From assembly GCA_963807235.1 (NCBI GenBank), contig CAWEBF010000024.1, forward strand, positions 62,001 to 126,000: 64,000 nt of DNA, given 5' to 3'. Position numbers and translations under genes: made by a program. Below are positions 26,273 to 34,503 of the stretch, piece by piece. How positions within the stretch are numbered: the first letter of the stretch is position 1; each line of letters opens with the position of its first letter. Source of the DNA: CAWEBF01 sp963807235. GTDB taxonomy: Bacteria; Acidobacteriota; Vicinamibacteria; Vicinamibacterales; UBA2999. The notes below the pieces were generated by a model. It had not been told where the DNA came from and ran no database searches. It saw only the letters and a program-made list of their open reading frames with translations.

Positions 26273-27034
26273 ATGCGTGCCTTCATTGTCGGTGCCTTGC
26301 TGGTGCTTGGCGTTGCGGAACCCGGCCTAGCCCAGGTCGTCCGCTGCAAGCTCTCCGTGTATCACGTCGGCTACGGCCTAGGCGGAAGCTGCGTTACGGG
26401 AGCGGCCAACGGCGCTGCAGAGCAGACACGCACCAATCGCACTCGCTTCTGGCCCAAAGGGGCCGTAACCATTTTTGTCGCTGCCGGTCCGGGTTCTCCT
26501 TCCCCGGTGCCAGGGTTGTTCTACCAGTCCGATTGGAGTGACCCCTTCCAAATTGACCTCGAGCGCATAGCCTCTGGCGACGGCCGGCTCGTCATTCGAA
26601 CCAGCGGGGCCACCCTGATCGTTGACGAATGGAAGCAATTAGATCGCGATGCTGTCTCCCTTGTGTTCCACTTGAACTTTGCGCCCGCGACAATCAACGA
26701 TGTTGCGATTCTTCAATCGGTCTTGACCCGATTCAATGCGGCTAAGCATTGGGACCGTAGTGGCGACCAAGATTGTGACGACGATGCTCCGGGAGGAGTG
26801 AACCTGTTTTGTGCATTGCAGGCGGCAGTGAAATCACAGATGGGCCGCTATCATCACGCCCAACCTGCGGTCGACATCGTGCGAGCACTAATCAGCGAAG
26901 GCTTTCGGGATCGTTATTCCGGTCACATTCTCGTGGACTTCAATAACCATGCGAAGACCACGGTCGTTGAGGTACGAACGCTGTTCGAGTCCGCCATCAA
27001 TCGCGCTCGCGTGGAAGTGAGCGGTCGCAAGTAG
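26273..27034 (+). CDS. Cassette 3: secreted protein with DUF6197-like C terminus
   Basis: A 253-residue exported protein (signal peptide MRAFIVGALLVLGVAEPGLAQ). The first half is unfamiliar (CKLSVYHVGYGLGGSCVTGA with two Cys; DPFQIDLERIASGDGRLVIR). The second half, AKHWDRSGDQDCDDDAPGGV..LFCALQAAVKSQMG..., ending HILVDFNNHAKTTVVEVRTLFESAI, has the pattern of DUF6197-type proteins (W..G..D, CALGA, WND....T..EV). That match is from memory and moderate. Fusion with a secreted N-terminal domain would be unusual. The stop lies 23 bases before the attC. Confidence 0.7.
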   Translation: MRAFIVGALLVLGVAEPGLAQVVRCKLSVYHVGYGLGGSCVTGAANGAAEQTRTNRTRFWPKGAVTIFVAAGPGSPSPVPGLFYQSDWSDPFQIDLERIASGDGRLVIRTSGATLIVDEWKQLDRDAVSLVFHLNFAPATINDVAILQSVLTRFNAAKHWDRSGDQDCDDDAPGGVNLFCALQAAVKSQMGRYHHAQPAVDIVRALISEGFRDRYSGHILVDFNNHAKTTVVEVRTLFESAINRARVEVSGRK

Positions 27035-27057
27035 ATGTGGACTGTCGCGCGTATGCC

Positions 27058-27158
27058 GCCTAACAGGGGCTGGACCCGTCGGCGGCCGCGCGGCGAACGA
27101 AACTGGTTCCATTGACGGCCCCGGGCGGCCGCCGCGGGTCAGCCCCGATGCGTTAGAC
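27058..27158 (+). other. attC site 3
   Basis: GCCTAAC and GTTAGAC flank arms GGGGCTG-ACCCG-CGGCGGCC that pair perfectly except for an extra-helical G and T on the left strand. The apical segment is long. 101 bp. Confidence 0.92.
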
Positions 27159-27160
27159 GC

Positions 27161-27466
27161 ATGCGAGACGTTGCGGTGGAGCGCTTCCCGGAACAGCACG
27201 ACTTGATCAGCTTCTTCGGGTGCGAGCCGACCGTTTTGGACCCTGGCGTGGTCTGGGCGGCCTGCCGCATGATTGTCAACGTTGCGTCGTCGACGAACGC
27301 GGCTGGGGACACTCTGAGCGCCGATAGTTCAAAGCCGTCGCCAATTATCGAATCGAAGGCTGCGGCCCGCTCTCAAAGGCAAAGTCGATCAAGACTGATC
27401 GATTTGCCGGTCGTCCTACGCTTTGGATTTCCCCGCGACGAGGAGTGCGACACCGATGCGCGGTGA
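27161..27466 (+). CDS. Cassette 4: short unrecognised ORF
   Basis: A 101-codon frame starting three bases after the attC core, the usual place for a cassette gene. The first 30 residues look protein-like (MRDVAVERFPEQHDLISFFG then CEPTVLDPGV). After about base 27250 the composition becomes Ser/Arg-rich and overlaps the 3' end of the leftward gene. It may be the truncated start of an older cassette gene. No function assigned. Confidence 0.3.
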   Translation: MRDVAVERFPEQHDLISFFGCEPTVLDPGVVWAACRMIVNVASSTNAAGDTLSADSSKPSPIIESKAAARSQRQSRSRLIDLPVVLRFGFPRDEECDTDAR

Positions 27467-27818
27467 GGACGATATACGTGACGGACACGTACCAGAACGA
27501 ACCGACTGCGTACATGCCGACGGCGTTCGCGCCTTCCGCCGCGACCACCGCGGCAAGCATCGTCCACAGAGCCCACCGCTCGCCGCGACGAACTGCGAAA
27601 TGCACCAACGCAAAGGATGCGATGCCAATGCCGACGAGGCCGCCGCCGAGAGCATGCAGCAAATGAAGGATCAACGACGTGGTCGCCGCAGGCACATCGG
27701 CCGTACCGAGGAAGCGCTTATGCACTTCGAACAGCGCGCGGATCGTCAAGTCGCCGACGCCGCCAAGCGCGATCGCCGTCGCCACCACATAGAGGATGAG
27801 CAAGCCGGTACGCCGCAT
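27416..27818 (-). CDS. Cassette 4: four-helix membrane protein on the reverse strand, one frameshift
   Basis: Reads MRRTGLLILYVVATAIALGG with about four hydrophobic helices (LILHLLHALGGGLVGIGIAS; ALWTMLAAVVAAEGANAVGM; FWYVSVTYIVLTA). A one-base shift near 27465 lets the last helix continue as IGVALLVAGKSKA and stop at 27416, about 134 residues. Without the shift the frame runs to 27345 with a hydrophilic tail. It points against the other cassette genes, so it must carry its own promoter. Family unknown. Confidence 0.6.
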
Positions 27819-27875
27819 CCCGTCACGGTACTACCGTTCCAACTCAAGCTGAGGCGGCACATCAGCTACGACGGC

Positions 27876-27938
27876 GTCAAACCGCGCGTTGCAGCGGACG
27901 GCGCTTGCGCGCCGCCGCTGAACGCGTGATCGTTAGCC
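27876..27938 (+). other. attC site 4
   Basis: GTCAAAC and GTTAGCC flank arms CGCGTT-CAGCGG-CGGCGC with an extra-helical G and A, around a 4-nt loop. Compact 63-bp site. Confidence 0.92.
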
Positions 27939-27961
27939 AGACCAATCTTCGTCGCGCTTCA

Positions 27962-28729
27962 ATGGAGACCTATCGCGCCCTCCGGATACTTCATGCCGCC
28001 CGCAGCGGCAGTTCGTGGCCGGTGTTGATCGAGACCGACGCGGGTGTCTTCCACACCAAGCTGCGTGGTGCCGCTCAAGCACCGGCGAGTCTGGTGGCCG
28101 AGATCATCGTGGGCGCACTGGCCGACGCGCTGGAGTTGAGCGTGCCCGCTCGCGTGCTCATCGACATTCCGTCGGACGTCCCGGTGGACGATCCACACCA
28201 GGAGCTGGGGGAACTGCTTCACCGGAGCGTCGGTCGGAATCTGGGGTTCCAGTACATGGCGGATGCGCGGAGCTTCCGGCCGATAGATGGGTTGCGTGTT
28301 GATCCGGAGCTGGCGTCGACGATCGTGTGGCTCGACGGCCTGGTGCAGAACCCAGACCGCACCGTGAAGAACCCGAATCTGTTGTGGTCGCACGGGGCGT
28401 TGTGGCTCATCGACCATGGGGCGAGTCTCGGATTTCAGCATGACTGGCGGCGTGTGACCGAGCAGTCCCCGCGTTCGAACGGATGGCAGGTCGGCGGCCA
28501 TGTGCTGTGGTCCCGCGCCACTGAACTCCAGGTGGTGGACGCTGCGCTGGCCTCACGACTGCATCGCGGTGAGCTGGAGTCGGCCGTAGACGCTGTCCCG
28601 GATGATTTTTTGTCCGAGGATGGCCGGGAGACGACACGACGCCGTCGTGCGGCATATGTCGCGTTCCTCTGGAAACGGCTTCAAGGCCCTCGCCCGTTCA
28701 TGCCGGCCGCTTGGCCGACAGCTGGCTAA
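27962..28729 (+). CDS. Cassette 5: HipA-like kinase family protein
   Basis: A 255-residue protein from ATG 27962. The C-terminal part carries a kinase-like active site, WLDGLVQNPDRTVKNPNLLW then LWLIDHGASLGFQHDW, the pattern of the stand-alone HipA_2 family. The N terminus (MPVL-type start: LRILHAARSGSSWPVLIETD.. FHTKLRGA) also fits. HipA proteins phosphorylate translation factors and act as toxins or persistence factors, usually with a HipB antitoxin. No partner is encoded in this cassette. The TAA stop is inside the attC left core. Confidence 0.8.
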   Translation: METYRALRILHAARSGSSWPVLIETDAGVFHTKLRGAAQAPASLVAEIIVGALADALELSVPARVLIDIPSDVPVDDPHQELGELLHRSVGRNLGFQYMADARSFRPIDGLRVDPELASTIVWLDGLVQNPDRTVKNPNLLWSHGALWLIDHGASLGFQHDWRRVTEQSPRSNGWQVGGHVLWSRATELQVVDAALASRLHRGELESAVDAVPDDFLSEDGRETTRRRRAAYVAFLWKRLQGPRPFMPAAWPTAG

Positions 28730-28796
28730 CATCCGCTTGCAGCCGGCGGCGCCAGGTGCCATCGTGAAGCGCCGCGGCTGAAGCACGGCGTTAGAC
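28724..28796 (+). other. attC site 5
   Basis: GGCTAAC and GTTAGAC flank arms GCTT-CAGCCG-CGGCGC with an extra-helical G at two places. The left core contains the stop codon of the HipA-like gene. 73 bp. Confidence 0.93.
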
Positions 28797-28899
28797 CGAC
28801 CTCTGATAGACCGACTTCTCGCCTGGGGAGATGCTCGACTGAGTTTGCGGCTTAAATGCAACCCTGGCTTGTTACCACTTATCCACACAAAGGAACACA

Positions 28900-29424
28900 T
28901 TGCCGATCACAGCTTTCAGCAGTTTCACCGATGGCCTCGACCCGAGTCGGAGAAGCCGTGAACATTTCATCACCAACATCGATCTGGAAGACGAGCGTCG
29001 CTGGGTTCCGTATGCCGATGGCGTCTGGTTTCAGCCCTGCCACTTCAATGTCACCTCCGGGGGATTCAGCGTGGTCCTGAAGGGGCTCCCCGGCGCCAAG
29101 CTGGGCACTCACTACCATGTCGGCACGGTACGTGGCTACACGATGCGTGGTCATTGGCGGTACCTTGAGCACGACTGGGTCGCCAAGCCTGGAACCTTCA
29201 TCTACGAACCTGCCGGCGAGGCTCATACTCTCGTCATCACCGAAGACTCGCCAGAGCCGGCGGTGATCATGTTCGTGGTTGAGGGGGGCCTCATCTATCT
29301 TGACCGTCCGGTCAACGGCAACGTTGCTGCCTACGAGGATGGATTTACCGCTCTTGAGTTGACGCGAAAGTACTACCGTGAGGCTGGTCTCGATGCGCGT
29401 GAACTGGACCTGCTGGTGCGCTAG
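28900..29424 (+). CDS. Cassette 6: cupin dioxygenase-like protein
   Basis: A 174-residue cupin. Metal-binding motif 1 is GAKLGTHYHVGTVRGYTMRG, motif 2 PGTFIYEPAGEAHTLV, with EGGLIYLDRP near the end, as in the 2,4'-dihydroxyacetophenone dioxygenase-like family. The start is a TTG at 28900 with AAAGGA upstream. No better ATG exists before the conserved part. Its reaction in this organism is unknown. It stops 12 bases before the attC. Confidence 0.82.
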   Translation: MPITAFSSFTDGLDPSRRSREHFITNIDLEDERRWVPYADGVWFQPCHFNVTSGGFSVVLKGLPGAKLGTHYHVGTVRGYTMRGHWRYLEHDWVAKPGTFIYEPAGEAHTLVITEDSPEPAVIMFVVEGGLIYLDRPVNGNVAAYEDGFTALELTRKYYREAGLDARELDLLVR

Positions 29425-29435
29425 TCAGGCTGGCG

Positions 29436-29510
29436 GTCTAACAAGCGCTTGCCGCCGACGGCGCTCGGTGGAACCCTGGACGCGCCGCGGCTGAAGCGCG
29501 AACGTTAGAC
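29436..29510 (+). other. attC site 6
   Basis: Both cores are perfect (GTCTAAC = RYYYAAC; GTTAGAC = GTTRRRY). Arms GCGCTT..CCG..CGGCGC pair with GCGCCGCGGCTGAAGCGC with two extra-helical positions and one mismatch. 75 bp. Confidence 0.93.
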
Positions 29511-29532
29511 GCTCGCCCAAGGAGTAGGTGCG

Positions 29533-30080
29533 ATGAAACATGTTTTCGCGAGGCGAGTAAGCTTGCTCGCCCTAGGCGTCGTGGTTGGCCTCTGCCTTGA
29601 TCGGCCAGCTGAAGCTCAGCAAGCGCCATCCGAGCGCACTGCGGATCGCCAGCAGATTTCAGCGATTCTCACTCGCTGGGAGAATGCGTGGAACACGCAC
29701 GACATGGCAGCTTTCGCTGCCCTGTTTCACGAGGATGGGGTTTGGGTGCTTTGGACCGGTGCGGTTTGGACCGGGCGACAGGCGATCCAGGAAGGTCATG
29801 CGGAAGCCCACAAGACGATCTTCCGCAACAGCACGCAACGCGAACGCCTTGAAGAGCTGACATTCGTCGGGCCGGACGCCGCCGTGGCGCGGTTTTGTAG
29901 CACGTTGACGGGCGACGAACGACAACCGGATAAGCTCGTACATGTAGTCATAAGATCCTGGTCCTAACCAGACGTTTGGGGACTTGGAGGATTGGCTGGG
30001 GACAGAATACGCGGCTGGCCGAAACAGTGCCCGATTCGGAGTGCTTTACCTCGCTTCGAAAGGCTCACGGCGGCGCCTAA
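29533..30080 (+). CDS. Cassette 7: exported SnoaL/DUF4440-like protein, one frameshift
   Basis: Signal peptide (MKHVFARRVSLLALGVVVGL ... AEAQ) followed by an NTF2-like fold: ISAILTRWENAWNTHDMAAF, ALFHEDGVWVLWTGAVWTGR, ERLEELTFVGPDAAVARFCS. The frame breaks near 29945. In the next frame HKILVLTRRLGTWRIGWGQN continues the family's C-terminal strand and ends at TAA 30078, inside the collapsed attC. About 182 residues once restored. Family members (SgcJ/EcaC-like) have varied or unknown small-molecule roles. Confidence 0.78.
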
Positions 30081-30095
30081 CGCTATCCGTTAGCC
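30075..30095 (+). other. Collapsed attC site
   Basis: Core GCCTAAC is followed after only seven bases by core GTTAGCC. The two cores are perfect complements, but the arms and central loop of a normal attC are absent. The left core holds the stop of the cassette 7 gene and the GrpB gene starts 11 bases later, so the position is exactly that of an attC. Confidence 0.7.
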
Positions 30096-30105
30096 GGACA
30101 CGTCG

Positions 30106-30631
30106 ATGCTCGACGAACCCATTCATTTGGAACCATATCAACCGGACTGGGAAGAGCAGTTTCGAGTCGAGCGGGATCGCTTGGCCACGAGCCTCGGGAT
30201 TCCAGTTGCTGCCATCGAGCACATCGGCAGTACCGGCGGTGCCAGGTCTGTCGGCCAAGCCGATCGTCGACATCATGATCGGTGCCGAGCGGGTGCCTCC
30301 GCCGTTGCCATGGTCCGAAGTCCTGGCGAAGTTGGGGTACGAGGCGCTCGGAGAGGCGGGAGTGCCCGGCCGTTGGTATTTTCGTCTTCGTGTCATCCCC
30401 TTCCGGAACGCGCACGTTGTCGAGCAGGAGGGAGGGCACTGGGTGAAGAATCTGGCGTTTCGAGACTATCTGCGTCGATCGCCTGAAGCGGCGAGCGAAT
30501 ATGAATCGGCGAAGCAGGCCGCCATCATGGCGGGCGCCACGACGCTGGTCGCGTATTCTCGGGCGAAGAGAGCTGTGGTCGAGGATTTGCTGACTCGCGC
30601 GCTCAAGGCCGATGGAACCTGGCAACCTTGA
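30106..30631 (+). CDS. Cassette 8: GrpB family protein, one frameshift
   Basis: Reads MLDEPIHLEPYQPDWEEQFR then IPVAAIEHIGSTG, shifts near 30237, and continues AVPGLSAKPIVDIMIGAE, HVVEQEGGHWVKNLAFRDYL and AYSRAKRAVVEDLL. HIGST...PGLSAKPIVDI is the GrpB (UPF0157) signature, a nucleotidyltransferase-fold family of uncertain function often found in cassettes. About 175 residues restored. No attC is recognisable after its stop, so this is either the last cassette or the chromosomal edge. Confidence 0.8.
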
Positions 30632-30788
30632 CGCCGGCTAGTGTGAACATCGAACCCAATCGGCAGCAGGTGCTAAATACGTGTGACCTTTACCTCTTTC
30701 CTATCTACTTGTGGGAAGTCGCCGAGGGGCTGAAGACGTCCGAACCGCCGGCTGAGACCGCGACGACCCGTTGACCCAGGAGGTTCCC

Positions 30789-31385
30789 ATGCCGCCCCTC
30801 TACACGCCAGCCGCCCGCGCGTTACAAGACAAGTTCGACACGCGCCGCCTGGCTGACCGCGTCGCCGAAGTGACCGTCCACGATCGGTTCACGCCAGAGG
30901 ACCGGGCGTTTCTGGAGCGGCTGGACATGTTCTTCCTTGCGACGGTCGATGCGCTGGGACAGCCCACGTGCTCGTACAAGGGTGGGGACCCTGGCTTCGT
31001 GACGGTCGTCGACGACAGGACGCTCGCGTTTCCGAACTACGACGGAAACGGCATGTACCTCTCCATGGGAAACGTGGAGGCGACGCGGCGCGTCGGCCTC
31101 CTCTTTGTCGACTTCGAGCGCCAGCGTCGCATGCGGGTCGATGGGACCGCGGAGCTTCGGCATGATGATCCGCTCCTCGCGGGGTACCCGGCGGCCCAGT
31201 TCATGGTGCGGGTGCACGCCGAGCGCATCTACCCGAACTGTGCGCGTTACATCCACAAGTACCACCTGGTGGAGCGCTCCGCATTCGTGCCGCGGGCAGG
31301 GTGCTCAACGCCCATACCCGGCTGGAAAAAGACCGATTGGGCGCGAGACGTGCTTCCCGCGGACGACCCGGCGAATGCGCAGTAG
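30789..31385 (+). CDS. Pyridoxamine 5'-phosphate oxidase-family flavoprotein
   Basis: A 198-residue FMN-binding split-barrel protein. GGAGG lies just before the ATG at 30789. Typical segments are DRAFLERLDMFFLATVDALGQPTCSYKGG, LAFPNYDGNGMYLSMGNVEAT, VGLLFVDFERQRRMRVDGTAEL and RIYPNCARYIHKYHLVERS. Members bind FMN (or F420/heme) and reduce small molecules. The substrate cannot be told from sequence. First chromosomal-looking gene after the integron. Confidence 0.88.
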   Translation: MPPLYTPAARALQDKFDTRRLADRVAEVTVHDRFTPEDRAFLERLDMFFLATVDALGQPTCSYKGGDPGFVTVVDDRTLAFPNYDGNGMYLSMGNVEATRRVGLLFVDFERQRRMRVDGTAELRHDDPLLAGYPAAQFMVRVHAERIYPNCARYIHKYHLVERSAFVPRAGCSTPIPGWKKTDWARDVLPADDPANAQ

Positions 31386-31436
31386 CCCGGACGATCCTGG
31401 GGGCACACGAGCCAAGCGGCCGTCTTGATCGACTGA

Positions 31437-31834
31437 TTAGCCACGGGCGCGGGATGCGTTCAGCCTCACGGCCGCGCGAATCAGAGCCTTCAATGCCTTC
31501 TCGTCAATCTTCGCGCCCTCGTGGAAGTCGACGGCGCGCCGGGTGTTGCCATCGAGGCTGGAGTTGAAGAGACCCGATGGGTCCTCGAGTGCGGCCCCCT
31601 TCGCAAAGGTCATTTTCACGGCGTTCTTGTACGTCTCGCCGGTGCAGATCAATCCGTCGTGAGACCACACCGGAACCCTCCCCACTTCCACTCCTCGACC
31701 ACCTCGGGGTCGGCTTGCTTGATCAACGTGCGGAGCTGGGAGAGCATCTTGCCCCGCCAATCGCCCAGTTCCTTGATCCTTTCGTCTATCATCCGGGCTG
31801 GAGACTGTCCTTTCTGAGACCCGCTCGTCTTCAT
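31437..31834 (-). CDS. DUF1801 protein, one frameshift
   Basis: Begins MKTSGSQKGQSPARMIDERI, reads ...ADPEVVEEWKWGG, then shifts near 31675 and continues VPVWSHDGLICTGETYKNAV and LFNSSLDGNTRRAVDFHEGA. This is the DUF1801 (YdhG-like) pattern: a small alpha/beta protein with W-x-x-P-x-W, function poorly known. About 132 residues once the missing base is restored. Confidence 0.78.
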
Positions 31835-31900
31835 GGTGTTTGCCTCACATGCTGATTCTAGGCAGAGATCTGCGATCGACCACGGTCCGACGAGGCCCTG

Positions 31901-33247
31901 GTGGCGAGTAGCAGGAGCGACAACGGGCCGCAGCTCGAGCGAGTCATCGGCGTTGGCGGCCTCGGCGCCGCCGCCGTGAACTGCATCGTCGGCTCCGGAA
32001 TCTTTGGATTGCCGGGAATAGCGGCGGCGATGTTGGGGCCGGCCGCGGTTCTCGCGTATCTGGTCTGCGCCGTGCTGGTGACTCTGATCGGGCTTTGCCT
32101 GGCAGAAGCCGGCAGTCGCGTCTCCCACGCCGGCGGGCTCTACGCCTACGCGACGGAGGCGTTCGGCCCGGTCGTCGGTGGCATCGCGGGCACGCTCCTC
32201 TGGGTTGCAAACTCAGTCGTGACTTCGGCAGCCGTGGCGAATCTCCTGGTGAACACGATTGCCCTGGCCTTTCCGGCGTTTGGTACAGGGGTGTGGCGCG
32301 CCGTTGCTCTCGTGGCGCTCTACGCAGTTCTTGCGGTCGTGAACATTCGCGGGGCGCGTGCCGGCGCGCGATTGTCAATCTCTCTGGCAGTCGTCAAGAT
32401 TGCGCCCCTGATCCTGCTGGTGGTCGCGGGCGCGTTTGCGGTACGCATGGAGAACCTGCAGTGGGTTGGCGTGCCGGCTGTATCCCAGGTCGGTCAGACA
32501 GCGGTGCTCCTGTTCTTTGCCTTCATCGGGGTCGAAGGTGCCCTGAACGTCAGCGGCGAGGTGTCCAACCCCGCCCGCACCGTGCCACGAGCCATCTTTC
32601 TTGCCTTGACGCTGGTGGTTGCGCTCTACATCGGCCTGCAGGTGGTCGCACAGGGTGTGCTCGGTGCCGGCCTGCCAGATGCGCCGGCTCCGCTCGTCGC
32701 GGCGGCGACCACGATTTTTGGCCCGTGGGGCACACGGCTTCTGTTCGCGACGACATTGCTTTCCATTGCCGGTTTCATGTCCGCGGACGTGCTGGGTTCT
32801 CCTCGGAACCTGGCCGCGTTGGCGGAACGTCGTCAGCTGCCACGGGCCCTCGCAGCCGTGCATCCGCGCTTCAAGAGCCCCGCGATCGCGATCGGCGTTT
32901 ATGCACTCCTGTGCGCCACGGTCGCTGTGTCCGGATCGTTCCGGTATCTCGTCATCGCCGGCACGTCCGGGACGCTGGTGCTGTATCTGATTTGTTGTCT
33001 CGGACTGCTTCGGCTTCGCGCCCGGAGAGTGGCGGCATACGGGCCACCGTTTCGCGCACCCGGTGGATCGCTGGTTCCGTTGGCGGCTTCCGCGATCATC
33101 CTCTGGCTCTTGTCGACACTCGCCTGGGCGGAACTGGCCGCGGCGACGTTCCTTGTCGTCTCATCGGGTGTCGCGTACGCGCTGCAGGAGCGCTGGCGAA
33201 GGGATGAAGTGGGGGTTGCGAGCGTTGGAGTAGAGTCGGCGCTCTGA
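31901..33247 (+). CDS. APC-family amino acid permease
   Basis: A 448-residue transporter with twelve predicted helices. TM1 carries the substrate-binding glycine motif AAVNCIVGSGIFGLPGIAAA and TM2/3 the AEAGSRVSHAGGLYAYATEA signature. VLLFFAFIGVEGALNVSGEV is TM6. It imports or exchanges an amino acid or amine. GTG start. The stop overlaps the ATG of the HAD gene. Confidence 0.92.
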   Translation: MASSRSDNGPQLERVIGVGGLGAAAVNCIVGSGIFGLPGIAAAMLGPAAVLAYLVCAVLVTLIGLCLAEAGSRVSHAGGLYAYATEAFGPVVGGIAGTLLWVANSVVTSAAVANLLVNTIALAFPAFGTGVWRAVALVALYAVLAVVNIRGARAGARLSISLAVVKIAPLILLVVAGAFAVRMENLQWVGVPAVSQVGQTAVLLFFAFIGVEGALNVSGEVSNPARTVPRAIFLALTLVVALYIGLQVVAQGVLGAGLPDAPAPLVAAATTIFGPWGTRLLFATTLLSIAGFMSADVLGSPRNLAALAERRQLPRALAAVHPRFKSPAIAIGVYALLCATVAVSGSFRYLVIAGTSGTLVLYLICCLGLLRLRARRVAAYGPPFRAPGGSLVPLAASAIILWLLSTLAWAELAAATFLVVSSGVAYALQERWRRDEVGVASVGVESAL

Positions 33248-33960
33248 TGGCGATTCGCGCCGTTCTCTTTGATCTTGGAAACACACTGGTTAGCTACTAC
33301 ACCTCGAGCGAGTTCCCGCTCGTGCTGCGCCGCTGCTTGGGCGAGTGCGCGACGGCGCTAGGCTGGCCCGAGGATCCCGCTCGGGACGCCGACCTGTTCG
33401 AGCGAGCGTTGGTTCTCAATCGGGAGCGATCCGATTACGCCGTTCGGCCACTCGAGGCTCGCTTGCTGGAATTGTTCGGCGCCAACGAGTCGCTGGACGA
33501 GGCATCTGTTGCGGCGCTTGGCGCCGCGTTCCTGACGCCTATCTTTGCCATGGCGCGCCTCGATGCTCAGGCCATGCCCGTACTGGACGACTTGCGGCGT
33601 CTCGGCATCAAGACCGCCATCGTGTCCAATACCCCGTGGGGCAGCCCCGCCAGCGCGTGGCGAGCGGAGCTGATGCGCCACGGGTTGCTCGAGAGGGTCG
33701 ATGCAACGGTGTTCTGCATGGATGTCGGGTGGCGCAAGCCGCATCGAGCGCCGTTCGATCGGGCGCTGTCGTTGCTTGATGTTGCAGCTGCGGAGGCTCT
33801 TTTCGTCGGCGACGACCACCGGTGGGACGTGGTCGGTGCCCAAGCCGCCGGGCTTCGTCCTGTTCTTCTCGGGTCTGGCTTGCGCGAGGCGCCGCCCGAT
33901 TATCAGACGATTCACGACCTTGGAGGCGTCGTCCCGCTGGCGACCCAGGCATACTCATGA
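33247..33960 (+). CDS. HAD-superfamily hydrolase
   Basis: A 237-residue phosphatase-like protein. Motif I is AVLFDLGNTLVSYY. The usual second catalytic Asp is Asn here (DLGNT), seen in some HAD subfamilies and likely to alter activity. Motif II is AIVSNTP, motif III the Lys in GWRKPHRAPFD, and motif IV EALFVGDDHRWDVVGAQAAG. Its ATG overlaps the permease stop (TGATG), so the pair is coupled. Confidence 0.88.
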   Translation: MAIRAVLFDLGNTLVSYYTSSEFPLVLRRCLGECATALGWPEDPARDADLFERALVLNRERSDYAVRPLEARLLELFGANESLDEASVAALGAAFLTPIFAMARLDAQAMPVLDDLRRLGIKTAIVSNTPWGSPASAWRAELMRHGLLERVDATVFCMDVGWRKPHRAPFDRALSLLDVAAAEALFVGDDHRWDVVGAQAAGLRPVLLGSGLREAPPDYQTIHDLGGVVPLATQAYS

Positions 33961-33981
33961 CGTGAAAAATGGGGAGGGACT

Positions 33982-34488
33982 ATGGTTCTGACGAAACCCG
34001 AGCTCATCGCCTTGCTTCAGAAGGAGGTCCGGAAACTCCTTCACCTCGCCAACAAAGTTGACCAGACGTCGCTCGACTACCGCCCCACGCCGAAGCAGCG
34101 CAGCACCATCGAGCTTCTCAGGTATCTGAGCACGATGGGCCCCGGGCTGGTGGGATATGCGAAGGGCCAACCCATGGACCCGTCGGCCATGGCGGAAGCC
34201 ACGAAGGCCGCCGAATCGCGGGACTTCGACCAGACGCTGGCCGCCATCGCGGCGCTCGCGGATTTGTATCCCGTGCTTCTCGCTGAGATGTCAGACGATG
34301 ATTTCCGCGCCGAGACCAAGGAGATCGACGGCAGCCCGACGACGCGCGGAGAGTTCATCGTCGATCACGTCATCGGCCAGTATGCGGCCTACCGGATGCA
34401 ACTGTTTCTGTACTTGAAGGCGTGCGGGCGCGAGGAATTGAACACGATGAACCTGTGGCTGGGGACGGATGCTCCAGTGCCGGCCTAG
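33982..34488 (+). CDS. DinB-like four-helix protein
   Basis: A 168-residue helical protein. The fold call rests on LDYRPTPKQRSTIELLRYLS and the late EFIVDHVIGQYAAYRMQLFLYLK, where HV..Q..Y/H positions resemble DinB/DUF1572 proteins. Metal-binding His residues are incomplete. Function unknown. It starts 21 bases after the HAD gene. Confidence 0.7.
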   Translation: MVLTKPELIALLQKEVRKLLHLANKVDQTSLDYRPTPKQRSTIELLRYLSTMGPGLVGYAKGQPMDPSAMAEATKAAESRDFDQTLAAIAALADLYPVLLAEMSDDDFRAETKEIDGSPTTRGEFIVDHVIGQYAAYRMQLFLYLKACGREELNTMNLWLGTDAPVPA

Positions 34489-34503
34489 GGTCTTCGGATA
34501 GAC

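Larger units (their letters stand above)
22982..30640 (+). mobile_element. Integron: decayed integrase plus cassette array
   Basis: The integrase remnant is followed by about eight cassettes. Cassette junctions, at G^TT of the attC right core, fall near 24091, 25527, 26236, 27152, 27932, 28790, 29504 and 30089. Six attC sites show GTT/AAC cores and imperfectly paired arms with extra-helical bases, one is collapsed, and the last cassette (GrpB) has none. ORFs mostly point rightward with stops in or near the attC. Cassette base composition is less GC-rich than the flanks. Standard integrons have intI divergent from the cassettes. Here both point the same way, the 'inverted integrase' layout described for some spirochaete and planctomycete integrons. 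Confidence 0.87.

Noticed and set aside
30632..30788. Expected attC after the GrpB cassette
   Set aside because: No paired cores or arms found in this gap; GTTGACC near 30770 lacks a partner. No gene seen here either.
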